DNA from: Nematostella vectensis
Lineage: Eukaryota > Cnidaria > Anthozoa > Actiniaria > Edwardsiidae
Assembly (NCBI RefSeq): GCF_932526225.1
Contig: NC_064046.1
Location: 8,829,719-8,893,718 of the forward strand
Length of the DNA: 64,000 nt
Direction: 5' to 3'
The translations under genes and the position numbers were made by a program. Positions 13,101-56,100 of this stretch are shown piece after piece. Numbering within the stretch: position 1 is the first letter of the stretch; each line of letters opens with the position of its first letter. Under the pieces are notes generated by a model that was not told the origin of the DNA, made no database searches, and saw only the letters and a program-made list of their open reading frames with translations.

Positions 13101-13896
13101 ACAGCATCCTGAATTGTTTCCATTATTATCCACATTTAATTCCCTATTCAAAAAAGGTTATAATGGTTACATTCAGCGCTGAGCAACTCACACCAGGGAC
13201 GTAGTTAACTGTGATAATATGAAGTGAAGTCCTGACATTCAAGCGATTCGTAATTTATTCCATTGAAGTACTTTCTCTTTTTATTTATACCCTAACTTCT
13301 GATAACTCGACTACTTACGATTTCCCTAGTTTCTTAAATCTAGAAAGCTCTTCAAGTATTTTAGTTTTATTTCATATGCAAATTGGGATGAAGGTTTTAT
13401 ATAAAATTTCACCTTCGTTAGTATTCTTTATATAAAAAAAAAATCATAGTAATTTGCATCTCTTTGAAGTCGCTATTGTTCCCCGTAATTCCCTGGAAAT
13501 TTATTCAATTCACTTTTGGAATGTAGAGGGGATTATGTGGTAAAAAAAACCTCATCCTCGTGACTAAATCCCGTCATCCGATTAGGTAAAATGGCTATTG
13601 AATATTAATGAGTTTTTTAAATATGTTTACACCCTCAATAACCCAAACTCCCTATAACTCGACTACTCGCCATTTCCATAGTTCATGCAACCTTGCCTTG
13701 TGCTTTTCAGCTTCTTGAGGTCGCCAATCGCCTCGGCCCCACGCTACAAGTAGGAGAGAAACTGGTCTGGGAAGGCAGCTCTGCTGGCCAGCCGTCACGC
13801 TCTTCGAAGGCTCAGGGCCGATCCCAGGCTCCGACCGAGCCCCAGTCTCAGTCTAGTAGCGCGGGCGCAATTCAGGATGACGGGTCCTTTGTTTAA
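1171..13896 (+). CDS. BBS4: BBS4, Bardet-Biedl syndrome 4 protein (TPR subunit of the BBSome)
   Basis: BBS4 is a TPR superhelix subunit of the BBSome coat, which moves membrane proteins in and out of cilia, and it binds the pericentriolar satellite protein PCM1. I read 15 exons: 1171-1399, 2029-2102, 2586-2649, 3127-3238, 3714-3786, 3884-3902, 4377-4411, 7983-8110, 8514-8568, 8802-8870, 9291-9443, 11191-11282, 11868-12017, 12682-12823, 13711-13896. All phases agree and give 526 residues plus stop; human BBS4 has 519. Diagnostic stretches include [19 protein letters not shown] (exon 2), [19 protein letters not shown] (exon 11) and [20 protein letters not shown] across exons 12/13. The N-terminus (residues 1-76) is Ser/Pro-rich and disordered. 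The start at 1171 is chosen over an in-frame upstream ATG at 1090 because residues before 1171 have no family resemblance. Exon 13's acceptor (ggtgaag|A) is weak but restores the conserved QQYASAF. Confidence 0.96.
1400..2028 (+). other. BBS4 intron 1; no further feature seen
   Basis: Ordinary AT-rich intron sequence with a C-run near 1748-1757. It separates the disordered N-terminal exon from the first TPR-region exon. No ORF, repeat array or RNA gene was recognised. Confidence 0.5.
4530..5110. repeat. G-run plus degenerate dispersed repeat in BBS4 intron 7
   Basis: A poly-G tract (about 4663-4712) is followed by imperfect units of the form ATAAAATTCGACCAAYTGYTATTCC (near 4760, 4794 and 4865). 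Then comes a block reading gtaagaattt ctgttgaccac gcccaaagtgc (about 4983-5013). A closely similar block occurs at 36100-36330 in the PHKB intron, so this is an interspersed repeat family. Its class is unknown; no terminal repeats or coding domain were seen. Confidence 0.55.
5335..5340 (-). terminator. Polyadenylation signal for the nested antisense gene
   Basis: TTTATT on the plus strand (AATAAA on the minus strand) is placed 43 bp beyond the stop codon at 5383. Its position supports the nested frame as a real compact transcript. Confidence 0.5.
5383..6432 (-). CDS. Nested intronless antisense gene: 349-residue disordered basic protein of unknown function
   Basis: A 349-residue open frame lies on the opposite strand, entirely inside BBS4 intron 7. 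It is far longer than expected by chance in this AT-rich intron. The composition is protein-like: rich in R, K, S, E and D, with an early [18 protein letters not shown], a hydrophobic [20 protein letters not shown] patch near residues 218-237, and a C-terminal [17 protein letters not shown] recognise no known domain, signal peptide or membrane segment. A polyadenylation signal (AATAAA on the minus strand, 5335-5340) lies about 43 bp after the stop, and a TATAAG-like element lies about 90 bp upstream of the ATG (near 6521). The likely options are a lineage-specific nested gene or an old retrocopy. Transcription is not shown by the sequence. Confidence 0.6.
   Translation of the reverse strand: MVQLEKYSRSVMNDNSRFGRGRLPRIRSLSWDEKISSEFNREIDLDVRKLSTIPTLGEEVKRYHKGKDEKSFSQNRNLKAKKNMERGAWCLEEKSQDYEDYGAPFQTLGLTVQPTRLLEKNDKKPKLISPFDFDPKEFRDKYMSKLRENRTEEKTKEGREPRKGADNELVSVSRDMMKYLTLEGRKKRRKPLLSRRHSGQGGHFGYNDEYFARKPSIRPSKSCPIIVIHECSDNEIDSDDDRSEYETIAKTTRIAEHNARGKPESDTEKTADKTFTTSSERSIFKTRHQSRSESLTSKSRTQNIAESRPEKETRATGDSELGIDYKPTSTMGTVWRPNASVDWERLLLQ
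7091..7192. repeat. Three tandem copies of a 36-bp unit
   Basis: The unit contains cgatatcttgtctataaa followed by taataataaaa and occurs three times head to tail with almost no divergence. It lies in BBS4 intron 7 between the nested gene's upstream region and exon 8. Confidence 0.75.
8880..9170 (+). repeat. Degenerate tandem copies of the BBS4 exon 10 3' end and donor
   Basis: Exon 10 ends with ACGCCTTGACCTACGACCCTAG..AACGTAAAG followed by GTGAGCCCTAG. The following 290 bp repeat this string imperfectly (…cctagcaacgccttg…gtacgaccctagcaacgt…gtgagtccc…) about five or six times. The array is clearly built from the exon-intron junction. Confidence 0.7.
9444..10430 (+). repeat. ~75-bp minisatellite seeded by the BBS4 exon 11 splice donor (~13 copies)
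   Basis: The real donor reads ACGTAGCG|GTAAGACATGG. The array repeats the same junction string, then ttatatcactRaagcagataacctacatataccgacc and cccataatgtctgaacaa, about 13 times. Each unit therefore carries a near-identical copy of the last exon bases plus a consensus-like donor. Confidence 0.9.
10431..11190 (+). other. Remainder of BBS4 intron 11; C-run only
   Basis: Unique-looking intron sequence with a poly-C tract at about 11033-11051. I see no gene or structured repeat. Confidence 0.5.
11320..11780. repeat. Imperfect CAT/CAA trinucleotide tract in BBS4 intron 12
   Basis: Long runs of atc/atca trinucleotides with interruptions fill most of intron 12. Open frames across it on either strand (low-complexity His/Ile/Thr or Met/Val) are artefacts of the repeat. 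Confidence 0.85.
12030..12610. repeat. Tandem repeat of palindromic ATCACGTGAT motifs (~36-bp units)
   Basis: Intron 13 of BBS4 has about 15 units of the pattern cgctcgTATCACGTGATatgaccattatgggca. The core is a perfect palindrome containing CACGTG, the E-box bound by bHLH-zip factors such as USF, MITF/TFE and Myc. Several copies have decayed to ATCACGTAAT. Regulatory activity is an inference only. Confidence 0.85.
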
Positions 13897-14302
13897 TGCG
13901 CATGCGTTTGTGTAAAATTGGACATAACAGATTCGCCAAACCATTGATAAGCCCACAGTGTTTTGAAAACTTTAAGTCCGTTTTCAGTTTTTAGAACAAT
14001 AGCCTACGTGGATTGGTGGATCATTACTGCTTTTGTTTTCCAATGTACGCGCAGTTTTCTGGTCCAGTGGGCGAGTTGAATAGCAAAGCGTGGCCCCAAT
14101 CTAGTTTCCCGCCAAAAGAAAAAAAAACACCATCAATCTAAATAACACCAGACAAACTCCAACAACTCCTATACTCTTGCCAAGGAGTCTCTGTATGTGC
14201 AATGCATGTTTAGTCCTGCTCGAATCAGAAGCAGAGTTTTATTTAATACCGCACTCTTCCTTGTTAATGCATTAGTAGAAATAGACCTGTATATAATGTT
14301 AA

Positions 14303-14308
14303 AATAAA
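14303..14308 (+). terminator. Probable BBS4 polyadenylation signal AATAAA
   Basis: A canonical AATAAA lies about 400 bp after the BBS4 stop codon, followed by GT/T-rich sequence (gatgtgtgccttgttg). This would give a 3' UTR of roughly 430 bases. No other good signal in the forward direction was noticed between it and the stop. The cleavage site is inferred. Confidence 0.55.
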
Positions 14309-14806
14309 CTATAACTCATGGATGTGTGCCTTGTTGAGCCTGAATCGACACCATATCCCATCACGCCCCACTGATCAACTCACACTGATTTCGTAACTTG
14401 CAAGCGATTCAGTATCCACTTTGTGGCCTTTATTCCTGAAGTTACAAAAAAAAAATTGTGCAGAGAAGGAATTGTATCGAAAAAGTTTGTTATTAAAAAG
14501 TGACTAAAACTGGTCATTTTAAAATCCCTCCCCAGGGATGGATAAACGCTTTGGCTTTGAGGGAGGAGGAGGAAGGGTGTAGGCTGTTTCCATCCTCTGA
14601 TAGTTTTGAAAGTTAAAAAGAGGGATGGAAACCTTTCAGGGATGGATACAGGCTCTGGCTTTGTTTGAGGGAGGTAGGGTATCCACGGAGGAAGAGCGGG
14701 GAGGGAGGCTTTATGTATTAATAATGAATGGGCTGCAGCATGACTTTTTTTGTCACAAACTCTATAAAGCCCAACCATCTTGATGGGGTGGTCTAACCGC
14801 GCCACA

Positions 14807-15265
14807 ATGCCTTAGTACACTTCATTTTCGCGACGTCAAAATTTCGCGATTTTTAGATGGCGATATTTCGCGACACTTTATTAATCGCGATTTTTCTAAA
14901 AACCAGATCACTTTTTTCGCGATTTTGGGATAATAAAATCAAGAAAAACAAGTGAAATTAAAATGTGTTGTATTTATCAAAACTAAAACAATTTGTAATA
15001 AAAAAAAATACATGGGCTTAATTCAGTTTTATAAAAAATCTATAAATACAAGTTCAACTCAACCCCTTATCGTACTATATGTGCATTTAGATGACTAAAT
15101 AGACAAGGTATTTACATTATGCTAATTAAACGGTAAATATTCCCCCAAAGGCTTCTTGTGTACTCACTTAATTTTCGCGCATCCTTATTTTTGCGACATT
15201 TAATTTTCGTGTCACTCTCTTTTCGCGAAATTAAAGTGACACGAAATTAAGCGTAATAAGGTATT
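14807..15265. mobile_element. Probable degenerate MITE between BBS4 and PHKB
   Basis: The left end (ccttagtacacttcattttcgcg) and the reverse complement of the right end (ccttattacgcttaatttcgtg) match imperfectly over about 22 bp. The interior is AT-rich with many TTTCGCGA-like words and no coding capacity. This fits an old non-autonomous DNA transposon of about 460 bp. A target duplication could not be assigned, so confidence is limited. Confidence 0.5.
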
Positions 15266-15485
15266 AGACACTGGCGCGTAGCGTTTTTTGCTGGTAATAA
15301 ACGCGTGGAATAACTGTATACAAAATACAATGCACGGAGTAAAGAATTGCACTTGAAAATGCCATGGGCTGACGAGAGAGGTAGCGATATCAGAATATGG
15401 CTAATTTTACACCACAGGCATCCCAAGAATCAAGTACAGTGCCCAATCACATCCGCATCCCAGCATCCGTCACTGCAACAAAAAC

Positions 15486-15496
15486 AAAGATGGCGG
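15486..15496 (+). promoter_or_regulatory. AAGATGGCGG element and short upstream ORF before PHKB
   Basis: AAAGATGGCGG matches the YY1-type motif found at the 5' ends of many metazoan housekeeping genes, 41 bp before the PHKB start codon. Its ATG opens a six-codon frame that stops before the PHKB ATG. It could therefore act as a small upstream ORF if it is transcribed. Confidence 0.4.
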
Positions 15497-15536
15497 ACTG
15501 TTTCTCGTAGAACGAGGAAAGTATTTTATTAAAAAC

Positions 15537-46805
<31,269 letters not shown>

Positions 46806-46844
46806 GCGGGATCTTGGCACAACCGGGGAACATCAGCCCACTGG

Positions 46845-47835
46845 TACATGGTACATGGACCTTCTAACTATAGAAACATCAACTTACTGGTACATGGTAC
46901 ATGGACCTTCTAACTATAGAAACATTAACTTACTGGTACATAGTACATGGACCTTCTAACTATAGAAACATCAACTTACTGGTACATGGTACATGGACCT
47001 TCTAACTATAGAAACATCAACTTACTGGTACATGGTACATGGACCTTCTTACTATAGAAACATCAACTTACTGGTACATGGTACATGGACCTTCTAACTA
47101 TAGAAATATCAACTTACTGGTACATGGTAAATGGACCTTCTAACTATAGAAACATCAACTTACTGGTACATGGTACATGGACCTTCTAACTATAGAAACA
47201 TCAACTTACTGGTACATGGTACATGGACCTTCTAACTATAGAAACATCAACTTACTGGTACATATCACATGGACCTTCTAACTATAGAAATATCAACTTA
47301 ATGGTACATGGTACATGGACTTTCTAACTATAGAAACATCAACTTACTGGTACATGGTACATGGACCTTCTAACTATAGAAACATCAACTTACTGGTACA
47401 TGGACCTTCTAACTATAGAAACATCAACTTACTGGTACATGGTACATGGACCTTCTAACTATAGAAACATCAACTTACTGGTACATGGTACATGGACCTT
47501 CTAACTATAGAAATATCAACTTACTGGTACATGGTACATGGACCTTCTAACTATAGAAACATCAACTTTCTGGTACATGGACCTTCTAACTATAGAAACA
47601 TCAACTTACTGGTACATGGTACATGGACCTTCTAACTATAGAAACATCAACTTACTGGTACATGGTACATGGACCTTCTTACTATAGAAACATCAACTTA
47701 CTGGTACATGGTAAATGGACCTTCTAACTATAGAAATATCAACTTAATGGTACATGGTACATGGACCTTTTAACTATAGAAACATCAACTTACTGGTACA
47801 TGGTACATGGACCTTCTAACTATAGAAACATTAAC
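46845..47835 (+). repeat. 46-bp minisatellite (~21 copies) after PHKB
   Basis: The unit is tggtacatggtacatggacc followed by ttctaactatagaaacatcaacttac. It starts about 40 bp after the PHKB stop codon, so it probably lies in the 3' UTR or just beyond. A one-to-two-unit version occurs in the duplicated segment at 63078-63120. Confidence 0.96.
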
Positions 47836-47934
47836 CAACATGGCACATGGAACACCTTGATGTAGTCATTATTGTATTCGACATGAACGTCAAAATAGGA
47901 CATCAATATTTTGTACAACATCAACATCTTGTTT

Positions 47935-48645
47935 GTACAACATGGACTCCACAAAAAAATCATCATCTTGTTAGTACATGGATCTGACAAAGGATCATCA
48001 TCATGTTGGTACATGGACTCCATAAAAGGACCATCATCTTGTTGGTACATTGACTTCACAAAAGGACCATCATCTTGTTGGTACATGGACTTCACTAAAG
48101 GATCGTCATCTTGTTGGTACATGGACTTCACAAAAGGACCATCATCTTGTTGGTACATGGACTCCATAAAAGGACCATAATCTGGTTGGTACATGGACTC
48201 CATAAAAGGACCATCATCTTGTTGTTACATGGACTCCACAAAAGGACCATCATCTTGTTGGTACATGGACTCCACAAAAAGTCCACCATCTTGTTGGTAC
48301 ATGGACTTCACTAAAGGATCATCATTTTCTTGGTACATGAATCTGATAAAGGATCATCATCTCGTTGGTACATGGATCTCACAAAAGGATCATCATCTTG
48401 TTGGTACATGGACTCCATAAAAGGACCATCATCTTGTTGGTACATGGACTCCATAAAAGGACCATCATCTGGTTGGTACATTGACTTCACAAAAGGACCA
48501 TCATCTTGTTGGTACATGAATCTGACAAAGGATCATCTTCTTATTGGTGCATGGATCTCACCAAACGATCATCATCTTGTTGGTGCATGGATCTCACAAA
48601 AGGATCATCATCTTGTTGGTACATGGACTCCACAAAAGGATATGC
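47935..48645 (+). repeat. 36-bp minisatellite (~19 copies)
   Basis: The unit is aaaggaccatcatcttgttg followed by gtacatggactccaca. Period 36 keeps one frame open on each strand, giving spurious Trp/Tyr/Met-rich frames. A shorter allele (about 7 units) is present in the copy at 63230-63475. Confidence 0.96.
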
Positions 48646-48649
48646 AAAG

Positions 48650-50146
48650 ATGGCAAAAACCATCAAAACTTTTAAATATATCAATAAATAATTATTAACA
48701 AACTGATTTGATAAGGTTTATTGCGGAAACACTGTTTGACCTAGTTTGGGATATTAGTAAAAGATAGTATAGGACAGTGTTCTTGTTGATTAGCTGTAAT
48801 TAATTTGCTGAGACTTGCTGAAAACGATTAGTGTAATTTGATACATTTTTATATTATTCTTATATTATTGGCAGTAACAGCTGCAATTTATGCACGCTAC
48901 AAAATCAATAGGTGCAAAGATAAAGGTTTTCTAGATGTAAATAGAACTTGTGTAGATCTGATATGTAATGGCTAAGATGTAAAGCTAATTACGATAATGA
49001 GTGTCATTAAAACACATCAAGTATCAACTTCTGGGATTTTTATTAACCTTTGCGCGAGTTTAATACATAGTTCAATATCTAAACAGAGTAGTGGTCTAGG
49101 TAAGAAATCGTTTCATTGGGTCATTTTTATTCCAGGTCCCCTTTCCTAATTTCCTACATAATGGTCACTAGGGCGTCCCTGCAAAGGAAACAGGGATAAC
49201 GATATTTGACAAACTGTTGTTATACGACACCTTTTTTATAAAAAAAAATAAAAACTGTGTTTTAATTTAAGTAACAGGTTACTAAATCATTAACCAGCTT
49301 TAAGCTTTGTTTATATTTGCTTACCTGAGCATGTTGGCAGGTTGGCCACAGGGAGCCCACTCAACTCAGCGCATTGTGTATTTAGCATGTGCTTTGGACT
49401 TTTATTCTTTTATTGAGAACTTCGTGACCTAATTGATATTCATAAACGAAGTCGAAAGCACATGCTAAATAACAATGCGCTGGGTTGAGTGGGCTCCCTG
49501 TGGGTTGGCAAGAACCAGAGTGAAATTGTCCCAGGGAAAACCCTGGCGGCAGTAGGGACGCTTACCCCCCGCCTCTGGCTAAGATGTAAAGCTAATGAGT
49601 GCCATTAAAACACATGAAGTATCAACTTCTGGGATTCTTTATAAACCTTTGCGCGAGTTTAATACATAGTTCAATATCTAAGCAGAGTAGTGGTCTAGGT
49701 AAGAAATCGTTCCATTCGGTCATTTTTATTCCAGGTCCCCTCTCCTACTTGAGTTTAAAGCCCCCACCCCCATCATTCGCATAATGCTCACAAGGGCGTC
49801 CCTGCAAAAGAAACAGGAATTTCGATATTTGACAAACTGTTGTTATACAGCACCTTTTTAATAAAAAAAATAAAAACTGTTTTAATTTAGATGACAGGTT
49901 ACTAAATCATTAACCAGCTTTAAGCTTTGTTTATATTGGCTTCATTTTTAAATTCACACAACAATGCGCAACTAGACCGTTTCGTGAGTACTTACTAAGT
50001 CCGCTATAAACTGCTTTGCGACCAATCGTAGGTCTCGGCGGAGTTCTACTGTCAGCTGTAATATAGCGCTGGTGTCAACTTGAGTTCACTGTTTTACGAG
50101 TCATTACAGCTATTGCGTACAGTAGGCGTGTTCCGTCGGTATCAAG
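48650..50146. repeat. Spacer with local duplication between PHKB and the ShK gene
   Basis: The block 48970-49330 recurs at 49576-49945 with small differences (gctaagatgtaaagctaat … aaccagctttaagctttgtt). A foldback element lies between the two copies at 49340-49507. The left copy continues without a gap into the segment that recurs at 63480-64000. No gene was seen. Confidence 0.75.
49340..49507. mobile_element. Foldback/MITE-like element
   Basis: The left arm (gccacagggagcccactcaa … gcatgtgctttggactt) is the near-perfect reverse complement of the right arm (aagtcgaaagcacatgct … gagtgggctccctgtggg), with arms of about 55 bp. A second copy lies at 51021-51328 with a longer spacer. It carries no coding capacity. 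Confidence 0.82.
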
Positions 50147-53100
50147 ATGAACCCTCTTCACATCTCTGCTGGATTGCTCTGTGTTCTGATAGGTAAGCGA
50201 GTGGAATTACGATAATCTATACCCCTACTGCAATAAAACGTCAGCGCAAATGCCAATTGGCAAATGGCTGTTCTACGACCGAATGTTTTCATCGGTCCCA
50301 TTATATTTCTCCCGAATGCGAAGACCATATAGATCAATCAAAAAATAGTTTAGGTTATCAATTTATGGCTCTGGCATCGATGGATTTAATTTATTACCTT
50401 TATTCTTACGAAACCCATAAGCACTTTTGGCCTTGGAACTGCCATTCGCCCTTTGCACTGAGAAAATGCTTTTGTCTGATGTATACCCACTTTAAAAGGT
50501 GCATTTGACACTAAAATAGAGAGTCCGACTGATTACCGTACTTCAACGACAAAAGCTCAAAGCAAATTAATCAAATTAAAGCAAATTAGGCTCTTTGGTA
50601 TCTGGGCATATATAAGATGTTAAGCGAATGTCTTGTTTATACTTTTAACCACCCTTACTTTAATTTCCCTTTTTTTTTACCAGAAACCACCGCCTTTCTA
50701 GCAACCAGCCCCTCTACTTTTTGTTTTGAATGAAATCGCGAAACCATACCTGAGCATTTGACAGGTACTCTGTCTTTCCACAACCCCCCCCCCCCCTCCA
50801 ATGTTTGGAATAGTTCGAGAAATTCTGCCCCAAAACTTCCCCTTGAATTATCTGTAAGACTGGTATAATAACAGCATGTTAAGATATCACTGTATTTTTA
50901 ACCACCTCTTAACGGTTTTTTTATCTCCTGGCCCAGGCCTTCTCTCATCATGCAAAGGTAAGTTCAGTTCATCTTTGTTATTTTGATTTACCAATTACCA
51001 TTTACCTCAACCTCACCAGGTTGGCCACAGGGAGCCCACTCAACTCAGCGCATTGTTTATTTTGCATGTGCTTTGGACAAGTTCTCAATGAAACCCCTTC
51101 TAAATACATATGTCTTACTCTTCATTGCATCCTTTCATGTTTGTAACACTTTTTTTATACCCCTGCGCTGCGTCGATTTTTTTCAGAATTACTCGGGTTT
51201 TGCAAAAACTCGATTTCAAGGCTTGGAGTTTTATTGAGAACTTGGTGACCTAATTGATATTTATAAACGAAGTCCAAAGCACATGCTAAATAAATTATGC
51301 GCTAAGTTGAGTGGGCTCCCTGTGGGTTGGCAAGAACCAGAGTGAAATTGTGCCAGGGAAAACCCTAGCGGCAGTAGGAACGCTTGCTTCCCCCCCTCCC
51401 CCCTCTGACAAACACACTTTTCTGAGTTGATGTTGATGTATCAAATTATTACATGTTTATTTTACCTGTATAAATCGGTTGCTTGATGAAGGACGATATT
51501 ACACATTTTAGCATTTCTTTAAGTAGAAACAAATTGATTACATCATCATCATCTCTCCACACCCTGTGGTCAGCCATGGTACTTGGTAGATCCTTCCGTG
51601 GGATCCCTGTGTCCCAAGGGATTGACTCAGGGAATGACAGTTTCATGGCTCCCACTTGGTTAAAAAGGAGACAGTCACATATGTTTCTTGGACGCAATGA
51701 CAGACGAATTTTAGTCTCAAACAATAGAAATGACAATAGATTTTCTTCCTACCAGGATCGTGCATCGATAACAATAGTCTCTGTAGCTATTGGAAGTCCA
51801 AAGGTTACTGCTCCTCCTACAAAAACTTAATGAAGATATACTGCCAGAAAACGTGCGCTCTGTGTGATGGCGGCGGTGGAGGGACTGGTGAGTAATCAGT
51901 GGATGCTAATTCTGACGGGGTTCCTGTGTGGTCCCTTTTCCCAAGCTCTAGCGTTGCGCTGGCTTTTCGTGGTGGGAGCCAACTTTAAAGACTGTCCATC
52001 AATCACCTCTTGCAGACAATGCAAATGGTGGGGTTTCGTTTCGAGTTTTGGAATTTGCCGCTCAAAAGAAATTACAGAGAACATATTGTAGACATTAATT
52101 TATGAAAAGGTATATTCCAAATACAACGGTTTATTTGAAAGAAAACTTCAAAATAATTGTCCGCGGATAAAGTCTGATACATCATTAACGATATTTGATT
52201 GAAAGTGTCTCAGTTACTTGTTTGAATTAGCCGATGAAAATGGATTCAATTTTTGAGTGGCTCGGTATTGTGGGGGAGTGTTAGAAGGCAGCGTGACTGG
52301 TCTTCTCTAATGAATGAAATGGGTCTTTTTCAGCAGGGCCCTGCACGGACAGCAATCAGATGTGCCCCCAGTGGGCAACAAATGGAGAGTGCTCTAAGAA
52401 CGCTGATTGGATGAAAGCCAACTGTGCCAAGAGTTGCAATTCCTGCGGAGGGGGAGGGGGGAGAGGGGACTGTACAGACAGCCAGCAGATGTGCTTGGTG
52501 TGGGCAAAGAATGGCGAGTGTCAGAAGAACAAAGACTGGATGAGTGCGAACTGCAAAAAGAGTTGTAATACGTGTACTAACGGAGGGAGCGAGACAACAA
52601 GTGAGTGACAGTAGGGGCGGGACCACGGGTGAGTGACAGTAGGGGCGAGATCACGAGTGAGTGACAATAGGGGCGAGACCACGGGTGAGTGACAGTAGGG
52701 TTGGCCCACGGGTGAGTGAAAGTAGTGGTGGTCCATGGGTGAGTGACAGTAGGTTGGCAAGAACCAGAGTGAAATTGTCCCAGGGAAAACCCTGGCGGCA
52801 GTAGGGACGCTTGCCCCCCCCCCTCCCCCTCTGACAAACACACTTTTCTGAGTTGATGTTGATGTATCAAATTATCACATGTTTATTTTACCTGTATAAA
52901 TCGGTTGCTTGATGAAGGACGATATTACAAATTTTAGCATTTCTTCAAGTAGAAACATATTGATTACATCATCATCATTACCCTTCTGTCTCGGCCGAGA
53001 TGGCTTGCATAATATCTCTCCACACCCTGTGGTCAGCCATGGTACTTGGTAGATCATTCCGTGTGATCCCTGTGTCCCTAGGGATTGACTCAGGGAATGA

Positions 53101-56100
53101 CAGTTTCATGGCTCCCACATAATAAAAAAGGAGACAGTCACATCTGTTTCTTGGACGCAATGACAGACGAATTTTAGTCTCAAACAATAAAAATGACAAC
53201 AGATTTTCTTCCTACCAGGATCGTGCATCGATAACAATAACCTCTGTAGCTATTGGAAGTCCAAAGGTTACTGCTCCTCCTACAAAGACTTAATGAAGAT
53301 ATACTGCCAGAAAACGTGCGCCCTGTGTGATGGCGGCGGTGGAGGGACTGGTGAGTAAACAGTGGATGCTAATTCTGACGGGGGTTCCTGTGTAGTCCCT
53401 TTTCCCAAGCTCTAGCGTTGCGCTGGCTTTTCGTGGTGGGAGCCAACTTTAAAGACTGTGCACCGATCACCTCTTGCAGACAATGCAAATGGTGGGGTTT
53501 CGTTTCGAGTTTTGGAATTTGCCGCTCAAAAGAGATTACAGAGAACCAAGAGAGCATAAGATAAGAGAGGGACACTTTGGTATTACCCGCGCGCCATGTC
53601 GCGTCCGAATCCGGCTATTTTTAGTAACCACCACCCCACCACTGCGCGTGAGGATTTGATCCTTTTCTTTTGTCCTACTCCCCCGCGGGTTGCGGGTTGT
53701 TGTTTTGCCAACTCGATAGGAATGAAAAGAGATCATGTAAAATAACTCGGAAGAAGAAAACAGGTCTAACTTAAGTTACCAAGATTGGCAAATATACTCA
53801 CAGAAAGCTAAATCCCTGAATAGTTTGACTGTTTTGTTTGTCTGAGCGGCGAAGTCAAATTAGAAAGAAAAAACCGACAAGAGATAAAATGGCTGTGATA
53901 CTGCGTTTGATTCAAATCCCGACACCAGCTTGTATAATAACAAAATAATAATATAACATATAATAATAACAACATCATAGAAATACAGTAATATCTTCCT
54001 CTTTATTTCCTCACTTTTACAAAAGCTCAGATACTTCAGCTTGCTGGCTTTGATCATCATAAAAATGCATTCCCTCGCTACAAGGATAGTTTTATGAAAT
54101 GTAATTTTCTTGGATTCCTTCTCAATTCACAGGAATACTCACAATCAATATTATATCTAATGTATCTAATGTCTAACTTACAGATTTCGTTTGACCATTA
54201 GGAAGTTAATGAATGTTGAGAAACCAGAAAGAAGCACCAAGTTAGAGCAAAATCGGTGATTGAAGCACGAGGTTTTCCGCTCTTGATTTTGAATGAAGTC
54301 TCGTTTCGGAAATCTTGCAATCCTCGAAGTACTACATCCCCTTAATAAACCGCAAGTGCCTGTATCCTCGATGCTAGAATTAAATTTCCGATGGTATTTG
54401 TGCAAATAGGGTGTTTTTTTCGATTTCAAGTCACAAAACAGGGGCAAACAACAAGATGTAAATGCCAAAGCGCGGGGGTAGGGTGAGTAAAAATGCTCAC
54501 GCGCAGTGGTGGGGTGGTGGTTACTAAAAATAGCCGGATTCGGACGCGACATGGCGCGCGGGTAATTCATAGATCCGACGCGCGCACGAATATCCAATCA
54601 GAAAGCAGCAAAAAGAAGCCAGCGAAGTGCAACCCAAATGTCCCACAAATTGTACAACATGTCGGATGAGGTCAGTGAGTCCTGCCCGGAGTTATTTTAA
54701 GTACAGACGTTTATAGGGGTTTTCCTGCGACTTGAAAAATAAAACACAGTAACCTAACATGATGGAAACTTGTCTTGTTGTCCAAGCTTGGTGAAAATCT
54801 TGTGAGAATGAAGCATAGAAATAGATAACTAGGAGTTTGATTGTTGAATGGAAACGGCACGAATCCAGCTTAAAATACGAAAAATTGGAAATGATAAGAT
54901 AAAGCGGTGCTCTCTACGGTAGGTACTAAGTGTTTATGTGTTTTCAAACATATTTTTGTCAACTTGCAGTGATTTAAGTGCGGGGAAAATCAGAAGAGAA
55001 AGCCGAATTCGCTGTTTACGACCGACTTCTAACTACAAGTTTATCGGCAAACGTCAAGATTTACAGCAAAAATACAAACGACAGTCTCATTCCTATATGT
55101 AATTGAAGAAGCCTAGGTATAATTTCAAACACAAGTTTAATGGTAGGACTTACACTGCTCTTGTAAGTGGTTTGTTTGCTTTTTGTTTTTCGTTTCTTCG
55201 TAGTACATTTTACGTGTTTTTCTACAATTGAGTCCCAACTCTACACTAAAAGCGGCCGGGCAAAGAAAACAGGGCTAGCACTTTCTGCGTTGACCGGAAA
55301 ATGCTTATTTGCTTGTCCAGATTCGCAGAAAAATATCTCAAACCAATCTTTTTCGGCGTCGATTGCCGAGTTTTTGTGGGACATTTGTGGGACCACATGG
55401 CTGTTATTACACCATCTCTTTCCTGATTGGCTATTCGTGCGCGCGTGATTGACATGTCGGATCTATGAATAGCAAAGTGTCCCTCTCTTATCTTATGCTC
55501 TCTTGAGAGAACATATTGTGGACATTAATTCATGAAAAGGTTTATTCCAAATACAACGGTTTATTTGCAAGAAAACTTGAAAATAATTGTCCGCGGATAA
55601 AGACTGATACATCATAAACGATATTTGATTGAAAGTGTCTCAGTTACTTGTTTGAATTAGCCGATGGAAATGGATTCAATTTTTGAGTGGCTCGGTATTG
55701 TGGGGGAGTGTTAGAAGGCAGCGTGACTGGTCTTCTCTAATGAATGAAATGGGTCTTTTTCAGCAGAGCCCTGCACGGACAGCAATCAGATGTGCCCCCA
55801 GTGGGCAACAAATGGAGAGTGTTCTAAGAACGCTGATTGGATGAAAGCCAACTGTGCCAAGAGTTGCAATTCCTGCGGAGGGGGAGGGGGGAGAGGGGAC
55901 TGTACAGACAGCCAGCAGATGTGCTTGGTGTGGGCAAAGAATGGCGAGTGTCAGAAGAACAAAGACTGGATGAGTGCGAACTGCAAAAAGAGTTGTAATA
56001 CGTGTACTAACGAAGGGAGCGAGACAACAAGTGAGTGACAGTAGGGGCGGGACCACGGGTGAGTGACAGTAGAGAGGAGATCACGAGTGAATGACAGTAT

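Noticed and set aside
14380-14805. 141-residue minus-strand frame after BBS4
   Set aside because: Overlaps the end of the BBS4 3' region, has no recognisable domain and a low-complexity composition; no polyadenylation or promoter support was noticed.
15347-15532. Upstream 61-residue frame before PHKB
   Set aside because: Not in frame with PHKB and without family resemblance; it probably lies in the promoter or 5' UTR.
52330-52626. Antisense 98-residue frames opposite each ShK exon B
   Set aside because: Present in all four cassettes only because the exons are near identical; the sense strand has splice sites and the Cys pattern.
54178-54597. 139-residue minus-strand frame inside the transposon (also at 58115-58534)
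   Set aside because: Lies across a foldback arm, no transposase or other domain; treated as non-coding interior of a non-autonomous element.
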